From the NCBI GenBank assembly GCA_964464815.1, contig CAYXHF010000016.1, positions 1 through 46,080 on the forward strand: a stretch of 46,080 nt of DNA, in the 5' to 3' direction. This document shows, piece after piece, positions 16,957 to 24,907 of the stretch; position 1 is the first letter of the stretch; every line of letters begins with the position of its first letter. The DNA is from UBA11524 sp964464815. GTDB taxonomy: Bacteria; Bacillota; Clostridia; Christensenellales; Aristaeellaceae. Under the pieces are notes generated by a model. It searched no databases and had not been told where the DNA came from. It saw only the letters and a program-made list of their open reading frames with translations. Both the position numbers and the translations under genes were made by a program.

Positions 16957-17776
16957 TTTACACACCCACACCACCAGCTCCGACGGCCTTTATTCGCCAC
17001 AGGAGCTGGTGGCGCTGGCCGACAAGTACCGCATCACGCATCTGGCCATCACCGACCATGACACCTTCGATGGCGTGGAGCAGATGCGGGCGCAGGAAAC
17101 GCCGATGCTGCTCCTGCCGGGTGTGGAATTGTCCCTGCGCGATATGCATGGCCTGCATTTGCTGGGCTACGGCTTGCGGCGCGATACGCCCTTGCACAAA
17201 ACCGTGCGGGAGCTGTCCGAGTGCCGCATCAACCGGGCGCAGATGATGCTGGACAAATTGGCGGCGCTGGGGTATCCGCTGGACATGGCGCAAATCGCGC
17301 AGGATGCGCAGGGGAGCGTCGGTCGGCCGCACATTGCCCGCGCAATGGTCGAGAAGGGCTATGTGGGCGATATGCATGAGGCGTTTGACCGCTTCATCGG
17401 TGATGGCGGCCCGGCGTATGTATCCGGGGAGCGCCTGAGCATGGAGGAAGCGCTGCCGCTGATGCAGCAAAGCGGCTTCGTGCCGGTGCTGGCGCATCCG
17501 ATGGAGCTGGACAAGACGGATGCCATGCTGCGTGTCCTGCTGGACAAATGGCAGGGCATGGGGCTGATGGGCGTGGAGGTGTATCACCCGTCCGCTGGAA
17601 AGGCGATGCCGCTGCTTGACCTGACGGCGCGGCGCATGGGCTTTCTGGTCACGGGCGGCAGCGACTTCCATGGTGATGGCGACCGGCACGGTGTGCCGGG
17701 CTGCACCGCAGCCCTCTGGCCCAAGGCGGCAGCGGATGTCGAAAAGCTGCTGATAACCGTGAACGATTTGGCATAA
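16946..17776 (+). CDS. PHP-domain phosphoesterase (RNase AM / nucleoside bisphosphatase type)
   Basis: PHP proteins of this type hydrolyse phosphate esters with a metal cluster; relatives include the E. coli 5'-3' exonuclease RNase AM (YciV), which also dephosphorylates 3',5'-nucleoside bisphosphates. The 276 residues show the four PHP motifs: DLHTHTTSSDG (4-14), AITDHDTFDG (34-43), the later His motif in VLAHPMELD, and the C-terminal GGSDFHGDGD. An insertion typical of the YciV group (RINRAQMMLDKL and GRPHIARAMVE) is present. The start overlaps ftsH by 11 bases, suggesting coupling, with the GAGGACAGTC region upstream as a weak binding site. Substrate preference is inferred from the family only. 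Confidence 0.88.
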   Translation: MKPDLHTHTTSSDGLYSPQELVALADKYRITHLAITDHDTFDGVEQMRAQETPMLLLPGVELSLRDMHGLHLLGYGLRRDTPLHKTVRELSECRINRAQMMLDKLAALGYPLDMAQIAQDAQGSVGRPHIARAMVEKGYVGDMHEAFDRFIGDGGPAYVSGERLSMEEALPLMQQSGFVPVLAHPMELDKTDAMLRVLLDKWQGMGLMGVEVYHPSAGKAMPLLDLTARRMGFLVTGGSDFHGDGDRHGVPGCTAALWPKAAADVEKLLITVNDLA

Positions 17777-17883
17777 CAAACAGTGCAAAGGAAGATGGCA
17801 AGGAAACACCGGAAGGGAGCAAACCGCCCCAAGGAATATGCGTTTCATTCCGCTGTGACCTTCGTAGGAAAGGAGTGCTGTCC

Positions 17884-20112
17884 ATGACGCAGGACGGAGA
17901 ACAAACACCGCGTCGCAGAAGAACGCAAATGCATGCCGCAGAATACGGCATACAGAATGAACCCAATCAGCTCCTGACAAATCATGGCGCACAGGAGAAC
18001 AATCAAGCAACCACACAGCCCGCACGTGCGGCCAACGTCCTGCCGTTCCCGGAGGAGCGGCTGATTCAGCCCTTACAGCAGACGGCGATTCCGCTGATGC
18101 CGCAGGGACAGGCAGAGACTTCGCATACGACTGCGCGACGGACGAGTGACGCACAGCGCACCGCGTCTGCACCGGTGCAGGGGATGCAAAATCAGCAGGG
18201 CCAGCAGACGTGGCAGCAGCACCCCAATGTGTATGCGCCCACGAATCCCCAAGCGAACAATGCAAGGGGCTATGCACCCCAGCAGGGCTGGCGGCCGAGC
18301 AATGACAATCAGCAGCGGATGACGCAACAAACAGGGCAATATCCGCAAATGCCGCAGCAGGGCAATCAGGCCTGGCAGCGACAGCAGCAGATGCCGCAAA
18401 ATCCCTACGCCTATCAGCAGACAAGGCAGACGACGAACCAGATGCCGCAAAACGGCTATTCGTCCATGCAGAACCAGCCGGCGTATGGCTGGCATCCCGC
18501 CAATCAGGGAAACGCCTCCGGCTCGGGCAACGGCAAGGTGCCGCCGAGCAGCTATGGTGGCTTTGTGCCGCCGGGTGGCGGCAATGGCGGTGGCAACCGT
18601 GGGCATCATTCGGAAAGGAACAACCCGGCGGCGACCTTCCGGCGCTTGTTGAAATGGCTGGCGCTGGTGCTGGGGATTGTGCTGCTGGTGTTCCTGATTC
18701 GGCTGGTATCGGCCAATATCGCCGAAAGCAATGCCCGTAACGCCATGATTGCGGAGGTCACCTCCTACGACGAGCGGTACGTGCCGGGCGTGCATGTGGA
18801 CGGCATTGACCTTGGCGGCATGACCCGCGAGGAGGCAGAAGCTGCCGTTACCGCACAGGCGAATCAGCAGCGCGACAGCTGGAAGGTGCGCCTGATGCTG
18901 GAAGGACTGCTGGTGCAGGAAATCACCAATGCGGATTTGAACATGACCGTGGACGTGAAGGTGGCACTGGACGAAGCCTGGAGGATTGGTCATGAGGAGG
19001 AATCCGTGGACGCGCGCAAGGCGACCATGGAGGCCCTGCTGGAAACGCCGTATCAGGGCTACTCCGCGACGCCCAGCGGTGACAACAGCGCCATTGACAA
19101 CATTCTGCTGAGCATCTCCAGCAAGGCGTACATCAGCCCGGTGGATGCGCAGATTGTCTTTGACAGCAACAACTTCACGAATCCGCTGAGCATCATCCCG
19201 GAGACGTATGGCCGCTATATGGACATCACCGAGACGAAGCAGCAGGTCTATCAGATGATGTCGTCGCTGGAAAGTGGCGAAATCACGCTGGAAATGCAGG
19301 CGATAGCGCCGAAGGTGACGAAGGAAATGCTGGAATCGCAGATTCAGCTGCGTGCCACGGCCTACACGCCGATTTCCACCACCAGCACCACCGAACGCAC
19401 CATGAATATCGAGGTTGCCTCCGCACGCATCAACGGCACGGTGCTTCAGCCTGGGGAAACGTTCTCCTTCAATGGCATTGTGGGCAACCGCACGAAGGAA
19501 AACGGCTTCTATGAGGCGATTGAGTACGCCTACGGTGCGGAGCGCATGGGCTACGGCGGTGGCGTGTGTCAGGTCAGCACGACCATGTATCTGGCATCGG
19601 TCAAGGCAAATTTGCAGATTGTCAAGCGCGAACCGCACTCCGACGCCGTGGGCTACACCGCCTATGGCAAGGACGCAACGGTCAACATGGATGGCCGCAA
19701 AATCGACTTCCAGTTCAAGAATGATACGGATCACCCCATCTACATTGTCACCAAGGTTGGCAACGACCGCAAGTACGACAAGACGCACAAGGTGTGTGTC
19801 GTCTCCATCTACGGCGAAACGCTGGGGCAAGGCGTCACCTACGACATTGTGACGGAGACGGTGGAGATTCTGCAACCGCCGGAAAAGGTGGAAACCATCA
19901 AGGATACCAAGCAAACGTACGTGACCTATGTTGACCAGACCTACACCTATCGTGAGGCGAAGGAAGGCTGCAAGGTCACCAGTTACCGCGTCAAGTATCA
20001 GAACGGCAACGAAGTGGAGCGCACGACGCTTTACACGGACACCTACAAGGCCAAGGGCATGATCGTCTACGTTGGTACGGTCGAGCGCCCGGCGGATTAC
20101 TACGACCAGTAA
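17884..20112 (+). CDS. VanW-family protein with Gln/Asn-rich N-terminus
   Basis: VanW-domain proteins are envelope proteins of Gram-positives, often with peptidoglycan-binding-like and G5-type domains; the biochemical role is unsettled. The 742 residues comprise a Gln/Asn/Pro-rich, probably disordered, N-terminal 250 residues, a membrane helix (about 255-278), a tandem globular region with VDGIDLGGMTREEA near 313 (a typical repeat start of the peptidoglycan-binding-like domain), then the VanW domain with GETFSFNGIVGNRT near 523 and GGGVCQVSTTMY near 558. The C-terminus resembles a G5 region. The ATG at 17884 is chosen over a GTG three codons upstream because AGGAG lies eight bases before it. 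The downstream terminator closes the unit. Confidence 0.88.
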   Translation: MTQDGEQTPRRRRTQMHAAEYGIQNEPNQLLTNHGAQENNQATTQPARAANVLPFPEERLIQPLQQTAIPLMPQGQAETSHTTARRTSDAQRTASAPVQGMQNQQGQQTWQQHPNVYAPTNPQANNARGYAPQQGWRPSNDNQQRMTQQTGQYPQMPQQGNQAWQRQQQMPQNPYAYQQTRQTTNQMPQNGYSSMQNQPAYGWHPANQGNASGSGNGKVPPSSYGGFVPPGGGNGGGNRGHHSERNNPAATFRRLLKWLALVLGIVLLVFLIRLVSANIAESNARNAMIAEVTSYDERYVPGVHVDGIDLGGMTREEAEAAVTAQANQQRDSWKVRLMLEGLLVQEITNADLNMTVDVKVALDEAWRIGHEEESVDARKATMEALLETPYQGYSATPSGDNSAIDNILLSISSKAYISPVDAQIVFDSNNFTNPLSIIPETYGRYMDITETKQQVYQMMSSLESGEITLEMQAIAPKVTKEMLESQIQLRATAYTPISTTSTTERTMNIEVASARINGTVLQPGETFSFNGIVGNRTKENGFYEAIEYAYGAERMGYGGGVCQVSTTMYLASVKANLQIVKREPHSDAVGYTAYGKDATVNMDGRKIDFQFKNDTDHPIYIVTKVGNDRKYDKTHKVCVVSIYGETLGQGVTYDIVTETVEILQPPEKVETIKDTKQTYVTYVDQTYTYREAKEGCKVTSYRVKYQNGNEVERTTLYTDTYKAKGMIVYVGTVERPADYYDQ

Positions 20113-20133
20113 GCGGGATACATATCAATAGCA

Positions 20134-20187
20134 AACGCCCTGCGGCAGGGGAGGAGAGATACCTCCACGGCCGCAGGGCGCGTTTTT
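20134..20187 (+). terminator. Terminator of the VanW gene
   Basis: GCCCTGCGGC pairs with GCCGCAGGGC across a 25-base loop, and CGTTTTTT follows. Confidence 0.85.
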
Positions 20188-20214
20188 TGTTGTTGGGGAA
20201 ACTGTTAACAGGCA

Positions 20215-21345
20215 TCATTGCCAGCTAAAGCACATACCGCGGAAACCGTCGGCTTGTTCTTTGGTGCTAAACACAATCCTGATTTCTTTTTCTACAGTGC
20301 AGTTTTCGCTGACAACCATGATGTGACGCTGAGAAAAGTCGTAATTAAATGTGACTGTGGGAGACGTATACAGTACGTCGTCTACATAAATATCGGCTTT
20401 GTTATCACCGGATTCAAATTTGTAATCGATTCCGAGAGTACCGGATGCAGATACATTTAGTGTGAAGGTCGTATCATCAATACGCTTGAAGTTTTTATTT
20501 GCATCATACCAAACAAAATGGTCAAATTGGTGAACGCCTTCGTTGATTGGGGCGACTGTTTCCATTTTTCCGGTCGAGGCGGCAACATTTTCGTCAATAA
20601 CGGCCTTTACCACTTCATAGTAAATTTTTTGACCAGTGATGTTGGGATGAACACCATCATCTGTTAATGTATCATATGCTTTTCCGGAATTGTTAAATCC
20701 GGCAATGGTATCTGCGATGGGAATATGATAATGAGCGCAAATGTTTTGTATGGTAATCATCTTTTCTGTGTAGGTGCGTTGAGACGATTCAAGAATAGAG
20801 ATGATAGAGCAATCGGGATACTTGCTACGAATCGCACGAATGATGGATTCATAGTAGGTAGAAAAATTATAGAGTCCATCGTTTTGACCATAACAAATGA
20901 TAGCAAGGTCGTAATCGACAAAATCATTTAAGGCCATCGTGCGAACATAGCCAGCGTAGGAAGCATTGCCACCCATCGAAACGTTGGTAAAAGAAACATC
21001 GACCTGATAGTTCTTTCGGATATCGTTTCTTAGTAAGGTACACCAACCGGATTCGCCCTGAGCGCCTTCGGCAATCGAATCACCGATAATCAAGACGTTC
21101 ACGTCGAAGCCGTCTGCAAGCTTTTGATAAAAGCTATCCGTCATTTCTTTCTGGCGTAGTGCAGCAGCTTGTTCCTCTGCCTCTTGCGCGCGCTTTATAT
21201 TCAAAGCATGAAGCTCGTTGTAGCGTTTTTCCTCTGCGGCATCACCGATGAAAAACAAAATGACAAGAAGAATGGAAAGAAAAATGATGATGACAGACAG
21301 AACGGTATTCTTAGTGGAAATACGAGTGCTTCTTTTATGACTCAT
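20215..21345 (-). CDS. Membrane-anchored SGNH/GDSL hydrolase
   Basis: SGNH hydrolases are serine esterases; envelope-bound members often add or remove O-acetyl groups on glycans. The 376 residues have a basic start, one membrane helix (14-34), a coiled, Glu/Ala-rich linker (36-68) and the SGNH domain with block I GDS (S90 in IIGDSIAEG), Gly126 in the block II region, block III N155 in YGQND and block V D230-GVH233 in DDGVHPN. A beta-rich C-terminal domain (about 260-376) follows. The substrate is unknown. AAAAGGAG lies upstream of the ATG. Base composition is visibly more AT-rich than the flanking genes, suggesting transfer. The promoter at 21464-21490 contains a G9 tract, so expression may vary between cells. 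Confidence 0.88.
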   Translation of the reverse strand: MSHKRSTRISTKNTVLSVIIIFLSILLVILFFIGDAAEEKRYNELHALNIKRAQEAEEQAAALRQKEMTDSFYQKLADGFDVNVLIIGDSIAEGAQGESGWCTLLRNDIRKNYQVDVSFTNVSMGGNASYAGYVRTMALNDFVDYDLAIICYGQNDGLYNFSTYYESIIRAIRSKYPDCSIISILESSQRTYTEKMITIQNICAHYHIPIADTIAGFNNSGKAYDTLTDDGVHPNITGQKIYYEVVKAVIDENVAASTGKMETVAPINEGVHQFDHFVWYDANKNFKRIDDTTFTLNVSASGTLGIDYKFESGDNKADIYVDDVLYTSPTVTFNYDFSQRHIMVVSENCTVEKEIRIVFSTKEQADGFRGMCFSWQ

Positions 21346-21463
21346 TTGTTTTTCTCCTTTTGACTGTCTTGTGTTGGAGGGAAGAAAATGATAAAGCTTC
21401 TAGGAGTGTTTCAGTAATGCACAAAACCGTATAATTATTCCCTCCTTCTAGTTGGTCAATTAC
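21346..21463 (-). other. 5' leader of the SGNH hydrolase gene
   Basis: The roughly 118 bases between promoter and start codon are AT-rich. They contain one extra GAAGGAGGG motif, near 21438-21452 on the minus strand, that has no start codon at a usable distance. No recognised riboswitch. Confidence 0.4.
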
Positions 21464-21490
21464 ATTATACCCCCCCCCGAAAAATGTCAA
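21464..21490 (-). promoter_or_regulatory. Consensus promoter with G9 spacer tract (candidate phase-variable switch)
   Basis: On the minus strand a perfect TTGACA (21485-21490) and a perfect TATAAT (21464-21469) are separated by only 15 bases: five T, one C and nine G (21470-21478). Sigma-A promoters work best with 17 bases. Slippage adding one to three G would move the spacing toward or past the optimum. This is the known design of phase-variable promoters such as Bordetella fim and Neisseria porA. The gene controlled is the SGNH hydrolase. Confidence 0.75.
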
Positions 21491-21562
21491 GGATTTTTTG
21501 ATAATTTATATATATTCAGTCTGGCTGCGATGTTTATGCATGCCCAATCCTGCTTTTTGCAC

Positions 21563-21603
21563 AAAAAAAGCAGGAGACGCGCCCGAATCAGCGCATCTCC
21601 TGC
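21563..21603 (-). terminator. Terminator of the thioredoxin-like secreted protein gene
   Basis: On the minus strand GCAGGAGA pairs with TCTCCTGC, extended by GCGC pairs, and is followed by seven T. Confidence 0.85.
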
Positions 21604-21623
21604 GAGGAAAACCGAAGGGATTC

Positions 21624-23402
21624 TTACAGCTTGGTGATTACGAAGGTGACTTCGCCGCCCTCAACGGGAGCGATGATTTCCTGCGTGGTGTCGAACTCGT
21701 AGCCTTCCGGAATGGTCAGCACGTGCAGCACGTAGGCGTAGGAGGCCGCATCGAAGGCCAGGACGCCGTTCTCATCCACGGGGGAAGGCGTGCAGGTTTC
21801 GTCGGTGCAGACGTTAATCAACACGCCGGTCACGGGATCGCCGTTCTGGTCAACGCACTTGATGGTGTAGCTGGAAACACCCGCCACTTCATCAGCCGCC
21901 GCAGCAATCGCGTCGGTGGAAGGCAGCGTGCCGTCAGCGTACTTCCAGCCGGTCAGGCCGAAGCCGTAGGCGTTCAGGTACGCCATGAAGCCATTGGCAT
22001 TCTCCTCGGAGGCGCAGGCAATCGCGGAAATCATGGTGTTGCCACCGTCGATATAAAGGGTGTAGGTGGTGTAGGGATAGCCGGTCACTTCGTTGCTGTC
22101 AATGGGCATGGTCAGGACGTAGCCATCCTCGGTGATGGTCGCATCCGTCAAGGCGTAGTAGCCACCATCGGCCTCGCAGACGACGAAAATCGTGTCAGGG
22201 TCGCAGTCGGCGGTCAGCGTAATCTTCAACGTCACAGCGCCGTCAACGGGCGTCACGACGTAGTAGTTGCACAGGCCGAACTGGCTCATCAGGTTGAAGG
22301 AAGGATCGACGTAGAAAATCTGCTTGGCATCGCCCTCGAAATTCATGGTCGTGGCCTTCGCGGTCGGGTAAACCGGCAGGGCAGCCAGTGCAGCCGCAGC
22401 TTCATCGCCGCTCAGGATGCAGACGTTGTCAAAGCAAACCGTGTCGTCATTTTCGGAGGAGTACATGTCCTTCACATACGCCAGCGTCACGGTGTAGGTG
22501 CCGTCAGCGGTGAATTCATAGGCGTAGGAAGACCAGTCGCGCACGCCGCCGAACGCCTTCTTCTGCACACCATCGACGAACAGGGTCGCCAGGTCGCAGC
22601 CAGTTTCGGTGGACACCTTGTAGTCGAAGGCCAGCACGTCGCCAGCCTTGGCTTCCACAACCAGGTCAACAGACGCGGTGGTGTTGTCCTGCTGGACGTT
22701 GCTGTTGGTGATGTAGGTGCGGTCGCCTTCGGTGGCAACCACCATCGGCCAGGTCATCTCGTCCGTGGGATTGACGCAGGTCAGCGCGCCGCCTTCCACA
22801 TTCACGGCAGCAGCCAGCGCAGCCACATCCTCAGCGGGCACGTTGGGCTTGGGCGCGGGAATCGCAACCAGGACGATGCTCTCGGTGTACGCGTCGCCAA
22901 CGAACACGTCAAACAGACGGGTGAAGTTGCCAACGGACGTCTGAGAACCAATCTCCAGGAACGCAACGTTGCCGAAGCGGTCCACCACCAGAGAGGTGGG
23001 AACGCCATTCAGACCGAAGCCGCCGAAGATGTTGGTATCGTCGCGGCCGATGGGGAAGGTCAGGCCGTATTCAGCAGCGAAGGCGGTCAGGGTCTCCACA
23101 TCGTCGGTTTCTTCAACAGACAGGGCGAAGATTTCAATCTTGTCCTTGTACTGCTCGTAGGCTTCCTCCATGTAGGGGAATTCAGCACGGCACGGGCCGC
23201 ACCAGGTCGCCCACAGGTTGATGAGCACCATATCCTTCTCCTTGAGTACCTCGGAGAGGGTATAGGTCGTGCCATCAATGGCGGTGAAGGTGAAATCCGG
23301 CAGGGGAGCGCCCATAGCGTAGGTGGGAGTGGCTTCCTCCGCAAAAGCCACACAGCCCAGGCACATCGCCAGAGCCAGAATTAACGCAAGAATCTTCTTC
23401 AT
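21624..23402 (-). CDS. Secreted TlpA-like thioredoxin protein with C-terminal beta-rich domains
   Basis: Extracytoplasmic TlpA/ResA-type proteins reduce or exchange disulfides. The 592 residues start with a signal peptide (1-21, cut after VAFA; the Cys residues there do not form a clear lipobox). A redoxin domain with the active site WATWCGPC (C68, C71) and the GVPTSLVVD cis-proline loop follows, and this domain ends near residue 175. The remaining 400 residues are acidic, beta-rich and unlike ordinary TlpA. They include a carbohydrate-binding-like sandwich (about 200-330, AGDVLAFDYKVSTETG) and a final Ig/prealbumin-like segment (about 530-592, VDQNGDPVTGVLINV). The whole is probably surface exposed. 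It has a perfect consensus promoter and its own terminator. The role of the extra domains is unknown. Confidence 0.85.
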   Translation of the reverse strand: MKKILALILALAMCLGCVAFAEEATPTYAMGAPLPDFTFTAIDGTTYTLSEVLKEKDMVLINLWATWCGPCRAEFPYMEEAYEQYKDKIEIFALSVEETDDVETLTAFAAEYGLTFPIGRDDTNIFGGFGLNGVPTSLVVDRFGNVAFLEIGSQTSVGNFTRLFDVFVGDAYTESIVLVAIPAPKPNVPAEDVAALAAAVNVEGGALTCVNPTDEMTWPMVVATEGDRTYITNSNVQQDNTTASVDLVVEAKAGDVLAFDYKVSTETGCDLATLFVDGVQKKAFGGVRDWSSYAYEFTADGTYTVTLAYVKDMYSSENDDTVCFDNVCILSGDEAAAALAALPVYPTAKATTMNFEGDAKQIFYVDPSFNLMSQFGLCNYYVVTPVDGAVTLKITLTADCDPDTIFVVCEADGGYYALTDATITEDGYVLTMPIDSNEVTGYPYTTYTLYIDGGNTMISAIACASEENANGFMAYLNAYGFGLTGWKYADGTLPSTDAIAAAADEVAGVSSYTIKCVDQNGDPVTGVLINVCTDETCTPSPVDENGVLAFDAASYAYVLHVLTIPEGYEFDTTQEIIAPVEGGEVTFVITKL

Positions 23403-23465
23403 AAGTAGGTAAGCTCCTTTCTTTCCCTCCCATGCGTCAAGCGGCGCAAAGGGATATTACCCCAA

Positions 23466-23494
23466 ATTATAGCGGGTGACTCGCCGGGTGTCAA
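23466..23494 (-). promoter_or_regulatory. Promoter of the TlpA-like gene
   Basis: On the minus strand a perfect TTGACA (23489-23494), a 17-base spacer and a perfect TATAAT (23466-23471), so strong expression is likely. Confidence 0.88.
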
Positions 23495-23596
23495 CCAAAA
23501 AACTTCATAAATACAATCCTGTATCAAAAGGGGCGAAAAAGCACAGAATTTTCCGTGGGAAATGTGTTCCTTTTATCAAAGACGAAAAAAAACCCC

Positions 23597-23625
23597 TTTT
23601 CTAATTCGACAGGATGTGCTATAAT
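23597..23625 (+). promoter_or_regulatory. Extended -10 promoter of fba
   Basis: TATAAT at 23620-23625 is preceded by TGC, giving an extended -10 element. The hexamer 17 bases upstream (TTTTCT) is a poor -35. Confidence 0.6.
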
Positions 23626-23677
23626 AGACACGGTGAAAAAATCCCGCAAGGGAAAAAGTATCAGGAGGGAATATCCA

Positions 23678-24616
23678 ATGGCGCTTGTAACGACCAAGGA
23701 AATGTTCAAGAAGGCTTATGACGGCGGCTATGCTGTCGGCGCTTTCAACGTCAACAACATGGAAATCATTCAGGGCATCACGGAGGCTGCTGGTGAGCTG
23801 AAGGCTCCCGTCATCCTGCAGGTGTCCAAGGGCGCGCGTGCGTATGCCAACCACACCTATCTGGTGAAGCTGGTGGAAGCCGCTGTGCTGGAAAATCCGG
23901 AAATCCCGATTGCTCTGCATCTGGACCACGGCGACAGCTTCGAGCTGTGCAAGAGCTGCATCGACGGCGGCTTCACCTCCGTCATGATTGATGCTTCCTC
24001 TAAGTCCTTTGAGGACAACATCGCCCTGACCCGCAAGGTCGTTGAGTATGCGCACGACCACGGCGTGGTGGTTGAGGCTGAGCTGGGCACCCTGGCTGGC
24101 GTGGAAGACGAAGTGGTCGTCGAGGCTGGCAAGGAAATGTTCACCCGTCCCGAAGAGGTCGAAGAGTTCGTCAGCCGCACCGGCTGTGACTCCCTGGCCA
24201 TCGCCATCGGCACGTCCCACGGCGCGTATAAGTTCAAGCCCGGCACCAAGCCGCAGCTGCACTTCGAGGTGCTGGAGGAGTGCTCCAAGCGCCTGCCCGG
24301 CTTCCCGATTGTTCTGCACGGTGCTTCTTCTGTCCCGCAGGACTTCGTTGCCGAAATCAACAAGTACGGCGGCCATATGCCCGACGCTATCGGCATTCCG
24401 GAAGAGCAGCTGGCTCAGGCTGCGAAGCTGGCTGTCTGCAAGATCAACATCGACTCCGACATTCGTCTGGGCATGACGGCCAGCATCCGCAAGTACTTCG
24501 CGGAGCATCCGGATCACTTCGATCCCCGTCAGTACCTGAAGCCCGCGCGTGCGGCCGTGAAGGAAATGGTCGCCCACAAGATCGTGGACGTTCTGGGCTG
24601 CGCTGGCAAGGCCTAA
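23678..24616 (+). CDS. fba: Fructose-bisphosphate aldolase, class II
   Basis: The enzyme splits fructose 1,6-bisphosphate into dihydroxyacetone phosphate and glyceraldehyde 3-phosphate in glycolysis. The 312 residues match the class IIB (Bacillus FbaA) length. The catalytic Asp and zinc ligands are visible: D83-H84 in HLDHGDSFE, H181 in GTSHGAYK and H214 in IVLHGASSVP, followed by the INIDSDIRLGMTA phosphate-binding segment. The ATG at 23678 has TCAGGAGGG eight bases upstream; an in-frame ATG at 23555 lies before the promoter -10 and is rejected. Single gene with its own promoter and terminator; codon use is strongly biased, as for highly expressed genes. Confidence 0.97.
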   Translation: MALVTTKEMFKKAYDGGYAVGAFNVNNMEIIQGITEAAGELKAPVILQVSKGARAYANHTYLVKLVEAAVLENPEIPIALHLDHGDSFELCKSCIDGGFTSVMIDASSKSFEDNIALTRKVVEYAHDHGVVVEAELGTLAGVEDEVVVEAGKEMFTRPEEVEEFVSRTGCDSLAIAIGTSHGAYKFKPGTKPQLHFEVLEECSKRLPGFPIVLHGASSVPQDFVAEINKYGGHMPDAIGIPEEQLAQAAKLAVCKINIDSDIRLGMTASIRKYFAEHPDHFDPRQYLKPARAAVKEMVAHKIVDVLGCAGKA

Positions 24617-24635
24617 TCGGTTTTCAAACAAACAG

Positions 24636-24673
24636 GGGAAGTCTGCTGCAAATGTGTGGCAGACTCCTTTTTT
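24636..24673 (+). terminator. Terminator of fba
   Basis: The arms GGAAGTCTGC and GCAGACTCC pair across a 12-base loop and are followed by six T. Confidence 0.85.
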
Positions 24674-24777
24674 GTTGCAAATTGTGTCGGCATGCAGAAA
24701 ACAGGGACAAAATCGGCAAAAAGTGGCGCGGAAAACAAGAAAAATGCAATTTCTCTGAAAAAAAGCTGCAAAAAGAC

Positions 24778-24806
24778 TTGTCAAAGAATTATCAAGGTGC
24801 TATAAT
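24778..24806 (+). promoter_or_regulatory. Promoter of the PTS IIC-type gene
   Basis: TTGTCA (24778-24783), a 17-base spacer and a perfect TATAAT (24801-24806). Confidence 0.8.
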
Positions 24807-24815
24807 CATGAACAA

Positions 24816-24882
24816 CCTGCTTCGGCAGGCAAGAAAACATTTCTCTCCGGGCCAATGCATGACAGCTGGCTTGGGGAGAAAT
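24816..24882 (+). other. Structured 5' leader with two hairpins
   Basis: A CCTGC-TTCG-GCAGG tetraloop hairpin (24816-24829) is followed by a 15-bp stem (24839-24853 with 24868-24882, including three G-T pairs) around a 14-base loop. The second stem ends just before the AAAGGAG ribosome binding site. There is no T-run after it, so control of translation or mRNA stability is more likely than termination. Confidence 0.65.
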
Positions 24883-24907
24883 TCGTGCAAAAAGGAGATT
24901 TGCAGGC

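Noticed and set aside
21438..21452. Second GAAGGAGGG motif in the SGNH hydrolase leader as a hidden small gene
   Set aside because: No start codon at a usable distance and no meaningful frame downstream.
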